Counted from the stretch's first letter, positions 1 through 6,143 are shown. The stretch: DNA of 8,282 bases from DASXIW01 sp036497785 (GCA_036497785.1 DASXIW010000259.1:1-8282); one strand, 5' to 3'. Notes: a model not told the origin generated them from the letters alone. Translations and numbers: made by a program.

Positions 1-716
1 GCCGGGACGCCGAGGGCGCGCAGCATGATAGCGGTATGGCCGTCCGAGCCGCCTTCATCCGTCGCGACACCGGCGAGGCGCGCGGGATCGAGCAACGCCG
101 CATCGGCCGGGCGGAGCGATTCGCAGGCCAGGATCGCGCCCTCGGGCAGGCCGGAGAAGCTGCGGAACGGGGCGCGCGTCAGGTTGCGCACCAGCCGGCG
201 GCCGATTTCACGCACTTCATCGGCCCGGCGCTTGCGGCCGGCGGCATCGTCGGCGGCCGGTGCGGCCATGAACTGGTCGGCCAGGCTCTCGGTCTCGTCC
301 ACCACGGCGGTCTCGGCGCTGACCAGCGCTTCGGCGATGCGCCGGCGCGCGCCGCGCACCAGGCGGGAGGGGCCGATCATTTGCAGATAGGCGTCCAGCA
401 TGGGCGCGATCTCGGCCTGGCTGTCCTCCGGCAGCACGCCCAACCGGGCGCGCAGTTTCATCAGCTGCTTGCGTGATTGCAGGATGGCGGCGTCGAGCCG
501 TGCGGTTTCGGCTTCGCTGTCGGCGGCCTGGATGCGACGGCGGATGACCGGGGCGGGCGGTTCGTGGGCCCCGAATACCGCGCCAATGGCGACGCCGGCC
601 GAGACCGGAATGCCGACCAGCCGCCGTTCCGGCCGTGCGGGGTGGGGGTCGCGCGGGCGCCGGCCCTGGCGGGGGGAGTCGGGGGGTGAGTGGCCGCCGT
701 TCTCAGTCCTGTTCAT
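1..716 (-). CDS. ptsI: PTS Enzyme I (phosphoenolpyruvate-protein phosphotransferase), C-terminus beyond left edge
   Basis: Enzyme I takes phosphate from phosphoenolpyruvate on a histidine and passes it to HPr in the cytoplasm. Only the first 238 codons lie in the window. Residues 34-45 read LVGIPVSAGVAIG, the family's N-terminal signature. The HPr-binding helical domain follows, and the phosphohistidine motif GGSDGHTAIMLRALGVP occupies about 222-238, with the active-site His at 227. The usual motif has T-S before this His; here it is D-G. The PEP-binding TIM-barrel domain would lie to the left of the window. The ATG at 716 is the only Met ahead of the family domain and gives a Pro/Arg-rich extension of about 33 residues. 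Its start overlaps the end of ptsH by 14 bases, so the two are probably translationally coupled. No GAF domain precedes it, so it is not the nitrogen-PTS PtsP form, although automatic annotation often uses the symbol ptsP. Family identity is secure. Confidence 0.95.
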   Translation of the reverse strand, partial: MNRTENGGHSPPDSPRQGRRPRDPHPARPERRLVGIPVSAGVAIGAVFGAHEPPAPVIRRRIQAADSEAETARLDAAILQSRKQLMKLRARLGVLPEDSQAEIAPMLDAYLQMIGPSRLVRGARRRIAEALVSAETAVVDETESLADQFMAAPAADDAAGRKRRADEVREIGRRLVRNLTRAPFRSFSGLPEGAILACESLRPADAALLDPARLAGVATDEGGSDGHTAIMLRALGVP

Positions 717-1041
717 GGAAGCCGGCCTCGACAAGGGCGGCGAGGGCGTCCATCGCCTCTTTCGCGTCCCAGCCTTCGCCGCGCAGCTCGATATCCGAAC
801 CTTGGCCAGCGCCCAGCATCATGAGCCCCATGATGGAGCGTGCGGATACGGACTGACCGTCCTTGACCACGTCCACCGAGGCGCCGAAGCGCTCGGCCGT
901 GGTGACGAATTTGGCGGCGGCCCGGGCATGCAGGCCGCGGCGGTTGCAGATGGTCAGCATGCGGCTGAGAACCGGGCCGCCCGACCCGCCGGAGCTGTCT
1001 TCGTCGGCAGGCCCCTCATTGGGCCCGTCGGCTGGCGTCAT
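703..1041 (-). CDS. ptsH: HPr phosphocarrier protein
   Basis: HPr carries phosphate from Enzyme I to EIIA. The reading frame gives 112 residues. The phosphorylated histidine is H38 in NRRGLHARAA, and the regulatory serine, the HprK target equivalent to Ser46 of other HPr proteins, is S69 in SARSIMGLMML. Both sites are intact, which fits the presence of hprK in the same cluster. The ATG at 1041 is chosen because it overlaps the EIIA stop codon as ATGA. It adds a 27-residue Gly/Ser/Asp-rich, probably disordered leader before the HPr fold. The alternative Met at 960 would give a classical 85-residue HPr, so the exact start is uncertain. No good Shine-Dalgarno sequence precedes 1041, so expression would depend on coupling to the EIIA gene upstream. 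Family identity is secure. Confidence 0.95.
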   Translation of the reverse strand: MTPADGPNEGPADEDSSGGSGGPVLSRMLTICNRRGLHARAAAKFVTTAERFGASVDVVKDGQSVSARSIMGLMMLGAGQGSDIELRGEGWDAKEAMDALAALVEAGFHEQD

Positions 1042-1475
1042 CCGCAGGACTCGTTGATTTTGCAGGGCGGCAGCTTGCAGTGGGGCAGTACATGCGAGGC
1101 GGCGGCGATATATTTGCGGCCGGCCATCTGCGCGCAATCCACAGCGTCGGCCAGTGGCTGGTTCGAGCGGACCTTGGCGAGCTTAACCAGCATGGGCAGG
1201 TTGACCCCGGCAATGACCTCCACGCCCTTGCGATCCATCTGCGAGATGGCGAGGTTGCTGGGGGTGCCCCCGAACATGTCAGTCAGGAGCACGACGCCGT
1301 CGCCGGTGTCCACCTGGTTGATACAGCTCACAATTTCTGCTCGTCGTCCTTCGATGTCGTCATCGGGGCCGATGCAGACCGTGGCGACATTGCGTTGCTT
1401 GCCGACCACATGCTCCATGGCAGACCGCAGCTCCTCGGCGAGCCGGCCATGGGTAACCAGAATGAGTCCGATCAT
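1038..1475 (-). CDS. PTS EIIA component, mannose family (regulatory)
   Basis: This 145-residue protein is an EIIA of the mannose/fructose/sorbose family, the terminal phosphoryl acceptor of this short PTS chain. The N-terminus MIGLILVTHGRLAEEL carries the phosphorylated histidine H9. The family motif TDMFGGTPSNLA is at 65-76, and the NLPML segment lies near 92. It is slightly longer than a typical single-domain EIIA-Man of about 130 residues because of a Cys-containing tail (PHCKLPPCKINESCG). No EIIB, EIIC or EIID partner lies nearby, so a regulatory role rather than sugar uptake is inferred, as in other alphaproteobacteria. The gene starts 9 bases after the rapZ stop, with an AGGAGG about 14 bases before the ATG, inside the last rapZ codons. 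It overlaps ptsH by 4 bases. Homologues are sometimes labelled manX or ptsM; no symbol is assigned here. Confidence 0.93.
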   Translation of the reverse strand: MIGLILVTHGRLAEELRSAMEHVVGKQRNVATVCIGPDDDIEGRRAEIVSCINQVDTGDGVVLLTDMFGGTPSNLAISQMDRKGVEVIAGVNLPMLVKLAKVRSNQPLADAVDCAQMAGRKYIAAASHVLPHCKLPPCKINESCG

Positions 1476-1484
1476 CGGGTGATC

Positions 1485-2513
1485 TCAGGCCTCCTGTGCC
1501 TGAACGGGCGGTTCCGCGCTGTTGGAACCCATTGCGCCGTCTCGAAGCTGAGCCACACGCGTCAAGATACCTTCACGAGCGAGTTCACGGTGCGTGCTGC
1601 TGACACGCCAGCCGCCTTGCGTCAAATACGATTGCAGCCGTTCCACGATGTAGACGGAGCGATGCCGTCCCCCCGTGCAGCCGACTGCGATCGTCGCGTA
1701 TTTTTTGCCCTCTTGCACGAAGCGCGGCAAGACCAGTTGCAGAAGGCCAGTCACCCTGGCGAAAAAGTCCTGGAAATCAGGGTCTGCTTCCACATACGCC
1801 CCGACTTCAGTATCCAAACCCGTTCGGGGACGCAGACCACTGATATAGTGCGGGTTGCGCAGAAAACGGGCATCCAGAACGATGTCAGACTCGCGTGGCA
1901 GACCCGCAGGGAACGCGAAGGATATGAGTGAGATCGACAGGCCGGCTTGCGGGAAGGCGATCGCTTCCGGGCCGAAGCGCTGTTCGATCAACTGGCGAAG
2001 CGAGGCAAGTGGCAGGTCGGAGGTGTCGATCACAAGATCGGCGGCCGAATAGAGCGGCGCCGTGAGCCTCTGCTCGGCCCACACCCCGTCGGAGACGCGA
2101 CCCTGGGGTGACATCGGGTGGCGACGCCGGGTTTCGGTATAGCGGCGCAGCAGCACGGACTCGTCGGCCCAGGCGAAGATCAATTCCGCCTTCAGGGCCG
2201 GATTGTGCCGCAGCCGGTCCAGCGTGGCGAGCACCGCATCGGGGTCGAACCCGCGCGAGCGCGCGTCCACGCCGACAGCCACGCGCCGGGCCGAGTCGGT
2301 GCAATTGCCGCTGACCAGTTCCTCGATGAGCTCCAGCGGCGGGTTGTCCACCGCTTCGTAGCCCACATCCTCCAGCGCCCGCAGGATCGATGCCTTGCCG
2401 GCGCCGGACAGGCCGCTGACCAACAGCACGGGCTGTGGCATGGCAATGTTGGCCGCAGCGGGGGCCGCAGCTTGGGCCGAATCTGGCGCTGGACCTTGCC
2501 CGGAGGCGATCAT
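1485..2513 (-). CDS. rapZ: RapZ family nucleotide-binding protein (RNase adapter family)
   Basis: RapZ (YvcJ/YhbJ) proteins bind ATP or GTP. In enterobacteria RapZ also steers RNase E to the GlmZ small RNA; whether that role applies here is unknown. The protein has 342 residues, somewhat longer than the usual 285-300 because of an Ala/Pro-rich start. The Walker A segment GLSGAGKAS is at 34-42, followed by LRALEDVGYEAVDNPPL, which is typical of the family. Note Ala after the Walker Lys, where Ser or Thr is usual. GVDARSRGF is at 81-89. The C-terminal domain has the LDARFLRNPHY motif near 213-223 and the signature GCTGGRHRSV at 278-287. The ATG at 2513 overlaps the hprK stop as ATGA and has GAGAGG seven bases upstream, which decides the start. 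A Met at residue 25 is a possible shorter start. Confidence 0.94.
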   Translation of the reverse strand: MIASGQGPAPDSAQAAAPAAANIAMPQPVLLVSGLSGAGKASILRALEDVGYEAVDNPPLELIEELVSGNCTDSARRVAVGVDARSRGFDPDAVLATLDRLRHNPALKAELIFAWADESVLLRRYTETRRRHPMSPQGRVSDGVWAEQRLTAPLYSAADLVIDTSDLPLASLRQLIEQRFGPEAIAFPQAGLSISLISFAFPAGLPRESDIVLDARFLRNPHYISGLRPRTGLDTEVGAYVEADPDFQDFFARVTGLLQLVLPRFVQEGKKYATIAVGCTGGRHRSVYIVERLQSYLTQGGWRVSSTHRELAREGILTRVAQLRDGAMGSNSAEPPVQAQEA

Positions 2514-2995
2514 TGCGCCGCCTCTCCCGCATCGAAGGCGCCGGCGGTTTGCGTGATCAGGCCGAGTGCGCAATCGAGCGCCAGGGCGACGCGTTGCGGC
2601 GCCGAGGCGGACGTCGGATCAATGGTCACCATGGGCAGGCCGGCATATCGGGCCGGTGCGGGTAGCCGCTCGACCGGGGCGCCGAGCCGCACGGCCAACG
2701 CCAGGCGCGCGCGCGGGAGATACGGCATACGCAATATGCCGAGGCCGCGCACCTCCAGCAGGCCGGCGATTTGGGAAGGGGCCCAGGCCATGCCATCCGC
2801 AATCTCCACCCGATCATCCGCCACCAGCAGAAATCCACGGTCCAGCAGGCGTAGCGTCAGGTCGGACTTGCCGGATCCGGGGGCGCCCAGCAGGAGCACC
2901 CCCATTCCGTCCCGTGCGGCACAGCTCGCGTGAACCTGCATGAGGCGCGACCATGCCGCGTTCCGGCGGCTGAACCAAGCATCTTGTTGAGGCAT
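2510..2995 (-). CDS. hprK: HPr kinase/phosphorylase, short alphaproteobacterial form
   Basis: HprK phosphorylates HPr on its regulatory serine and can reverse the reaction. This 161-residue protein corresponds to the catalytic C-terminal half only, as usual in alphaproteobacteria; Firmicute HprK is about 310 residues. The P-loop GAPGSGKSDLTLRLLDRG is at 37-54, followed by LLVADDRVEI at 56-65. LLEVRGLGILRMPYL at 79-93 is the HprK signature region. The ATG at 2995 is supported by a GGAGG ten bases upstream. The next Met, residue 19 (MQVHASC), aligns with where many homologues begin but has no Shine-Dalgarno sequence. It is the first gene of the PTS cluster and diverges from the dehydratase gene. 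Its start codon and part of the GGAGG lie in an 8-base-pair inverted repeat (2989-3009) that could hide both in the mRNA. The kinase identity is secure. Confidence 0.93.
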   Translation of the reverse strand: MPQQDAWFSRRNAAWSRLMQVHASCAARDGMGVLLLGAPGSGKSDLTLRLLDRGFLLVADDRVEIADGMAWAPSQIAGLLEVRGLGILRMPYLPRARLALAVRLGAPVERLPAPARYAGLPMVTIDPTSASAPQRVALALDCALGLITQTAGAFDAGEAAQ

Positions 2996-3009
2996 TCTTA
3001 CAATGCCTC
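2989..3009 (-). promoter_or_regulatory. Inverted repeat covering the hprK ribosome binding site and start codon
   Basis: The arms GAGGCATT (2989-2996) and AATGCCTC (3002-3009) are perfect complements separated by five bases. In the hprK transcript the stem would contain most of the GGAGG ribosome binding site on one side and the AUG at 2995 on the other. The structure could limit translation or serve as a DNA operator. The geometry is read directly; the function is inferred. Confidence 0.5.
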
Positions 3010-3030
3010 CACGCGCGTCGGTATCCCCAT

Positions 3031-3042
3031 GCCCGATCGGGC
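3031..3042. promoter_or_regulatory. Perfect 12-base palindrome in the hprK/dehydratase intergenic gap
   Basis: GCCCGATCGGGC is a perfect palindrome near the middle of the 97-base gap between the divergent hprK and dehydratase starts. Its position suits an operator for a dimeric regulator. No regulator gene is next to it, and the site could be chance in GC-rich DNA. Confidence 0.3.
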
Positions 3043-3092
3043 TCGGGCCGTGATCTTGCCGGGGTGGGTACCGCGTGCCAGCGTCGGTCGCC

Positions 3093-4043
3093 ATGAATGC
3101 CCTTATACCCGATTCCGCCGCCATCGACGAAGCAGCCGCCCGTCTTGTCGCGCATATTCGCCAGACGCCGGTGCTGCGTGTGTCCGGTGCCGATTTCGGC
3201 TTGCCGTACGGACTCGTGCTGAAGCTTGAATTTCTGCAGCATGCCGGGAGTTTCAAGCCGCGCGGCGCGTTCAATCGCATTCTCGCGGCCCGGGCGCAGA
3301 CGGCGATGCCGGTGCATGGCGTGATCGCGGCCTCCGGCGGCAATCACGGGGCGGCCGTCGCCTATGCCGCAGGTGAACTGGGGTTGAAGGCGGAGATCTT
3401 TGTCCCTGAACCCACACCCGCCGCCAAATGCGCCCGTATCGAGCGCTTCGGGGCCACGCTGGTGCGCGCCGGCGCGAATTATGCGGAGGCATTGGAGGCC
3501 TGCCGCCGGCGCCAGGCCGAGACCGGCGCGTTGGACGTGCATGCCTATGATCACGCAGACGTGCTCGCCGGCCAGGGCACTGTCGCGCGGGAATTCGAGG
3601 CCGACGCACCGGAACTGACCCATGTGCTGGTGGCGGCGGGCGGCGGGGGGCTGATCGGCGGCATGGCGGCCTGGTACGCGGGCCGGACCGCGCTGGTGAG
3701 CGTAGAACCGGCGGCCTGCCCGGCTTTGCACGATGCGCTGGCCGCGGGGGAGCCGGTGGCCGCGCCGGCCGGCGGGGTTGCCGCGGATTCGCTGGGCGCG
3801 CGGCAGGTTGGCGCGCTGATGTTCCCGTTGGCCCAGGCCTATATCGGCACTTCCGTATTGGTTGCCGATGAGGCGATCCAGGCCGCGCAGAGGCTGCTGT
3901 GGGAGCGGCTGCGGCTGATCGCCGAGCCGGGTGGCGCGACCGCCCTGGCTGCCTTGCTTTCTGGCGCATGGGTGCCCCCTTCTGGTGCGCTTGTGGGGGT
4001 GGTGTTGTGCGGCGCGAATACCGATCCGGGACTGCTTGCGTGA
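3093..4043 (+). CDS. PLP-dependent threonine/serine dehydratase family protein
   Basis: Fold-type II pyridoxal-phosphate enzyme, most likely a threonine or serine dehydratase (ammonia-lyase) forming a 2-oxo acid and ammonia. It has 316 residues and no ACT regulatory domain, so it resembles catabolic or general dehydratases rather than biosynthetic IlvA. The PLP lysine is K55 in GSFKPRGAFN. The substrate loop ASGGNHGAAVAYAA is at 80-93. The glycine-rich phosphate-binding loop AAGGGGLIGG is at 181-190, AEPGGATALAAL is at 277-288, and a C-terminal CGANTD at 306-311 sits where the residue contacting the pyridine nitrogen is expected. The ATG at 3093 fits family length. An in-frame GTG at 3075 has a weak GGTGG before it and would add six residues. 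It diverges from hprK and converges on the GS-like gene with a gap of 21 bases. Serine racemase or a related lyase cannot be excluded. Confidence 0.85.
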   Translation: MNALIPDSAAIDEAAARLVAHIRQTPVLRVSGADFGLPYGLVLKLEFLQHAGSFKPRGAFNRILAARAQTAMPVHGVIAASGGNHGAAVAYAAGELGLKAEIFVPEPTPAAKCARIERFGATLVRAGANYAEALEACRRRQAETGALDVHAYDHADVLAGQGTVAREFEADAPELTHVLVAAGGGGLIGGMAAWYAGRTALVSVEPAACPALHDALAAGEPVAAPAGGVAADSLGARQVGALMFPLAQAYIGTSVLVADEAIQAAQRLLWERLRLIAEPGGATALAALLSGAWVPPSGALVGVVLCGANTDPGLLA

Positions 4044-4064
4044 GCGGGGCTGCCTGAGACGGGG

Positions 4065-5333
4065 TTAATAGACCTGCGCGTAGAGTGCGCAGCGCTCGGC
4101 TTCGTCCATTGTTTCGGTCATGCGGATTTCGGCCCGTTTGTGGCGCAGATATGCGTCCAGAAACACCTCTGCCATCCAGTCGCGGGCGGCCTCGTTCCCC
4201 TCCAGCGCGGTCAGTGCCTCGTCCAGGCTGGCGGGGAGGGGGGGAGCGGTGCCGGCTGACGGCAGCGGCAACCTCCGGCGAATGCCGTCCACCCCGGCAC
4301 GCACCAGCGCGCCCAAAGCGAGATAGGGGCTGGCAGAGGCGTCCGCCGCGCGGAATTCCAGATTGAATTGGCCAGCCATGTCAGTGCCGGGCAGCGGCGG
4401 CGGTGGGCAGACGCGCAAGCTCGTCTCCCGGTCCGCCTCGGCGAGATAGACAGTGGTGGGCGCGAAGCGATTGGGGCGCAGGCGGATATAGGAGACGGGG
4501 CTGGGTGCCGTCAGCGCCAGCAGCGCGGGCAAATGATGCAGCACCCCGGCGGCGAATTGCGCGGCGACGGCGGACAGGCCGAAGGGCAAGGCGGCGTCGT
4601 GCGTGGCCGGGCGATCCTGCCGGTCGCGGAGGCTGAAATGGATGTGCACGCCATTGCCGATCCCCGCAGGCGCCGCGATTGGCGTGAAGCTTGCCTCATG
4701 GCCCAGGTGCAGCGCGCTGGCGCGGGTGATCTCGCGCAGGATCACGGCCTGGTCGGCGGCCTGCAGGCCGATGGCCGGCGCGCAGGTGATTTCGAACTGG
4801 CGCGCGCCGTATTCGGGCATGAAGCTGTCGGGCCTGATCCCGGCCTGACGCAGCGCGGCGGTGAGAACTTCGCCGAATACGCCCTGCCGCCGCCAGGAAT
4901 CCAGGCTGTACGGGGCGCCTGGCCGATCCAGTACCCCGTCATAGATGAATTCATGTTCGAAGGCGGCGAAGATCCTCAGCCCCGTCATGTCCTCCAGCGC
5001 CGCCAACGCGCCGCGCAGGAATTCGCGCGGGCAGCAGGGCCAGGGCGTGCCGTCGAGCTGGCGGATGTCGCCGAGAATGAAATGCTCGGCCGCAGCTTCA
5101 TCGCCGAAATCCACCCGCGTCTCCGTGGTCTGGTCCGGGATCAGCAACAGCTCGCCCTTGGCGCCGAATGGGGAATCCGCGATGGGACCGAGAGCGGAAA
5201 TCATGCCGTTGGTGGGAATCCAGCCCACGCCGCCGGCGAGCCGTCCCGGCAGCTCGGACGCCGGAAACCCCTTGCCCCGCACCCGGCCCGCCATCTCGCA
5301 GGTGCAGACCATGATGAGCGGTTCACGGATCAT
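4065..5333 (-). CDS. Glutamine synthetase family protein (probable gamma-glutamyl amide ligase)
   Basis: A 422-residue member of the glutamine synthetase superfamily, which makes gamma-glutamyl amides from glutamate, ATP and ammonia or an amine. Visible elements include the metal-binding FAAFEHEFIYDG (122-133), EYGARQFEI (174-182, where true GS has PGQ.E), and GNGVHIHFSL (226-235) with the metal His. Further on are SYIRLRPNRFAP (281-292), ADRETSLR (300-307, the nucleotide/phosphate arginine region), and NLEFRAADASASPYLALGALVRAGVDGI (324-351). No tyrosine adenylylation motif is evident. These departures argue against a housekeeping GlnA and for a ligase using an amine, such as PuuA-like or gamma-glutamylmethylamide synthetases; the substrate is unknown. 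The ATG at 5333 has GGAAAG seven bases upstream and matches the usual start; an ATG at 5348 lacks a ribosome binding site. It is divergent from the cysteine hydrolase gene, probably a functional partner. Confidence 0.85.
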   Translation of the reverse strand: MIREPLIMVCTCEMAGRVRGKGFPASELPGRLAGGVGWIPTNGMISALGPIADSPFGAKGELLLIPDQTTETRVDFGDEAAAEHFILGDIRQLDGTPWPCCPREFLRGALAALEDMTGLRIFAAFEHEFIYDGVLDRPGAPYSLDSWRRQGVFGEVLTAALRQAGIRPDSFMPEYGARQFEITCAPAIGLQAADQAVILREITRASALHLGHEASFTPIAAPAGIGNGVHIHFSLRDRQDRPATHDAALPFGLSAVAAQFAAGVLHHLPALLALTAPSPVSYIRLRPNRFAPTTVYLAEADRETSLRVCPPPPLPGTDMAGQFNLEFRAADASASPYLALGALVRAGVDGIRRRLPLPSAGTAPPLPASLDEALTALEGNEAARDWMAEVFLDAYLRHKRAEIRMTETMDEAERCALYAQVY

Positions 5334-5353
5334 GCGAAATCTTTCCATTGACG

Positions 5354-5400
5354 AAGCGGGATGTTGCGGTGCGGGGCAAGGGCCGTCAACATCGCGCGGC
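5354..5400. promoter_or_regulatory. Overlapping divergent promoters with a symmetric inverted repeat
   Basis: The 88-base gap between the GS-like gene and the hydrolase holds GATGTTG (5360-5366) and its exact reverse complement CAACATC (5387-5393). On the plus strand TTGCGG (5364-5369), a 17-base spacer and CAACAT (5387-5392) can be read as -35 and -10 elements. On the minus strand TTGACG (5389-5384), a 17-base spacer and CAACAT (5366-5361) read the same way. Both would give leaders of roughly 20 bases ending at a good ribosome binding site. The -10 match is weak (3 of 6), so the promoters are inferred. The repeat itself is seen directly and could be an operator covering both. Confidence 0.4.
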
Positions 5401-5421
5401 AATGCAGACAGGAGCGGATGG

Positions 5422-6087
5422 ATGACGGCAGCCTCGGCGATACTGAGCCGCGAGGTGGAGATCGACCCTGCACACGCGGCGCTGCTGTTCATCGACGTGC
5501 AGAATTATTGCGCGCGCCCCGATGGCGGTGAATTCGCCGCGATGACCGAGGCCGAGCGCGAGGCGCGATACGGGTTTTTTCTGCGCACGCTGCGCGACAC
5601 CGCAGTGCCCAACATGCAGCGCCTGCAGGCGGCGTGCCGAAAGGCGAAAATCGAGGTGCTGTATACGGTGATCGAAAGCCTGACGCTGGACGGGCGCGAC
5701 CGCAGCCTGGATTACAAGATCAGCGGCTTCAACGTGCCGCGCGGGTCCTGGGACGGAAAAGTGCTGGACGAAATCGCGCCGGCCGTCGACGAGATGGTGA
5801 TTCCGAAAACCTCGTCCTCCGTCTTCATCTCCACCAACATCGATTACATCCTGCGCAACCTTGGCGTGCGCTCCTTGATGATCGCGGGGGTGATGACCGA
5901 CCAATGTATCGATTCCGCGGTGCGCGACGCCTGCGACCTCGGCTACCTCGTGACGACCGTGACCGATGCCTGCGCGACCGGCAGCCAGGAACGGCATGAT
6001 TGGTCGTTGCGGAATGCGCGGGGATATAGCCGGCAGATCACGACCGGCGAGATGGTGGCTGAGATCGAGAGGCTGACGAAGGTTTGA
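5422..6087 (+). CDS. Isochorismatase-family cysteine hydrolase
   Basis: A 221-residue cytoplasmic amidohydrolase of the isochorismatase-like/cysteine hydrolase superfamily, which contains N-carbamoylsarcosine amidase, ureidoacrylate amidase (RutB) and nicotinamidase. The catalytic triad is visible: D25 in LLFIDVQN, K129 in VIPKTSSSVF, and the nucleophile C162 in IAGVMTDQCIDSAVRDACDLGY, preceded by the family's usual cis-peptide position (V-M). The ending VTDACATGSQERHDWSL (180-196) is also typical. The Cys nucleophile indicates an amidase or related hydrolase rather than a true isochorismatase, which lacks it. The ATG at 5422 has AGGAG seven bases upstream. An open frame extends upstream into the antisense of the GS-like gene but is not coding. 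Divergent pairing with the GS-like gene suggests both act on the same nitrogenous compound, possibly a gamma-glutamyl or carbamoyl amide; this is inference. Confidence 0.88.
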   Translation: MTAASAILSREVEIDPAHAALLFIDVQNYCARPDGGEFAAMTEAEREARYGFFLRTLRDTAVPNMQRLQAACRKAKIEVLYTVIESLTLDGRDRSLDYKISGFNVPRGSWDGKVLDEIAPAVDEMVIPKTSSSVFISTNIDYILRNLGVRSLMIAGVMTDQCIDSAVRDACDLGYLVTTVTDACATGSQERHDWSLRNARGYSRQITTGEMVAEIERLTKV

Positions 6088-6094
6088 GGCAAGG

Positions 6095-6143
6095 CCGGGG
6101 GCTTCGCCCCTGGACCCCATCAAAGGCGGAGCCTTTGTCCGCC
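6095..6143 (+). terminator. Double hairpin after the cysteine hydrolase; possible terminator or dispersed repeat
   Basis: Two strong hairpins follow the hydrolase stop by 7 bases. The first (6095-6113) is CCGGGGGC, loop TTC, GCCCCTGG, with one G-T pair. The second (6121-6137) is CAAAGGC, loop GGA, GCCTTTG. The second competes with an alternative stem, GGCGGA (6125-6130) with TCCGCC (6138-6143). There is no T-run, so simple intrinsic termination is uncertain. The phrase GGGGCTTCGCCCC resembles dispersed palindromic repeats common between genes of alphaproteobacteria (recollection, unchecked). Confidence 0.5.

Noticed and set aside
1042..1137. Upstream extension of ptsH to 1137
   Set aside because: It lies inside the EIIA gene, while the ATGA overlap at 1038-1041 gives a normal coupled start.
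400..1482. Long plus-strand open frame opposite ptsI, ptsH and EIIA
   Set aside because: It is antisense to three genes with clear motifs, is rich in Arg/Ser/Pro and has no family resemblance. High GC content removes stops in shadow frames.
1080..1931. Plus-strand open frame opposite EIIA and rapZ
   Set aside because: Shadow of two well-supported minus-strand genes; no recognisable protein pattern.
2118..2933. Plus-strand open frame opposite rapZ and hprK
   Set aside because: Antisense to the RapZ Walker region and the HprK P-loop; composition typical of a GC shadow.
2996..3343. Upstream extension of hprK to a start near 3343
   Set aside because: It would overlap the dehydratase on the other strand, and the extra residues are low-complexity; the GGAGG before 2995 supports the shorter protein.
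2814..3731. Minus-strand open frame opposite the dehydratase and overlapping hprK
   Set aside because: The opposite strand carries the PLP lysine motif and glycine loop of the dehydratase; this frame shows no motif.
4044..4064. Possible bidirectional terminator between the convergent dehydratase and GS-like genes
   Set aside because: Only 21 bases, with no convincing stem or T-run.
4368..5351. Plus-strand open frame opposite the GS-like gene
   Set aside because: Antisense to a gene with multiple GS motifs; no own ribosome binding site or family pattern.
4945..5421. Upstream extension of the cysteine hydrolase frame
   Set aside because: It runs through the antisense of the GS-like gene; the ATG at 5422 has a strong AGGAG and matches family length.
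5334..5492. Upstream extension of the GS-like gene to 5492
   Set aside because: It would overlap the hydrolase start and both candidate promoters; the GGAAAG ahead of 5333 and family length favour the shorter form.
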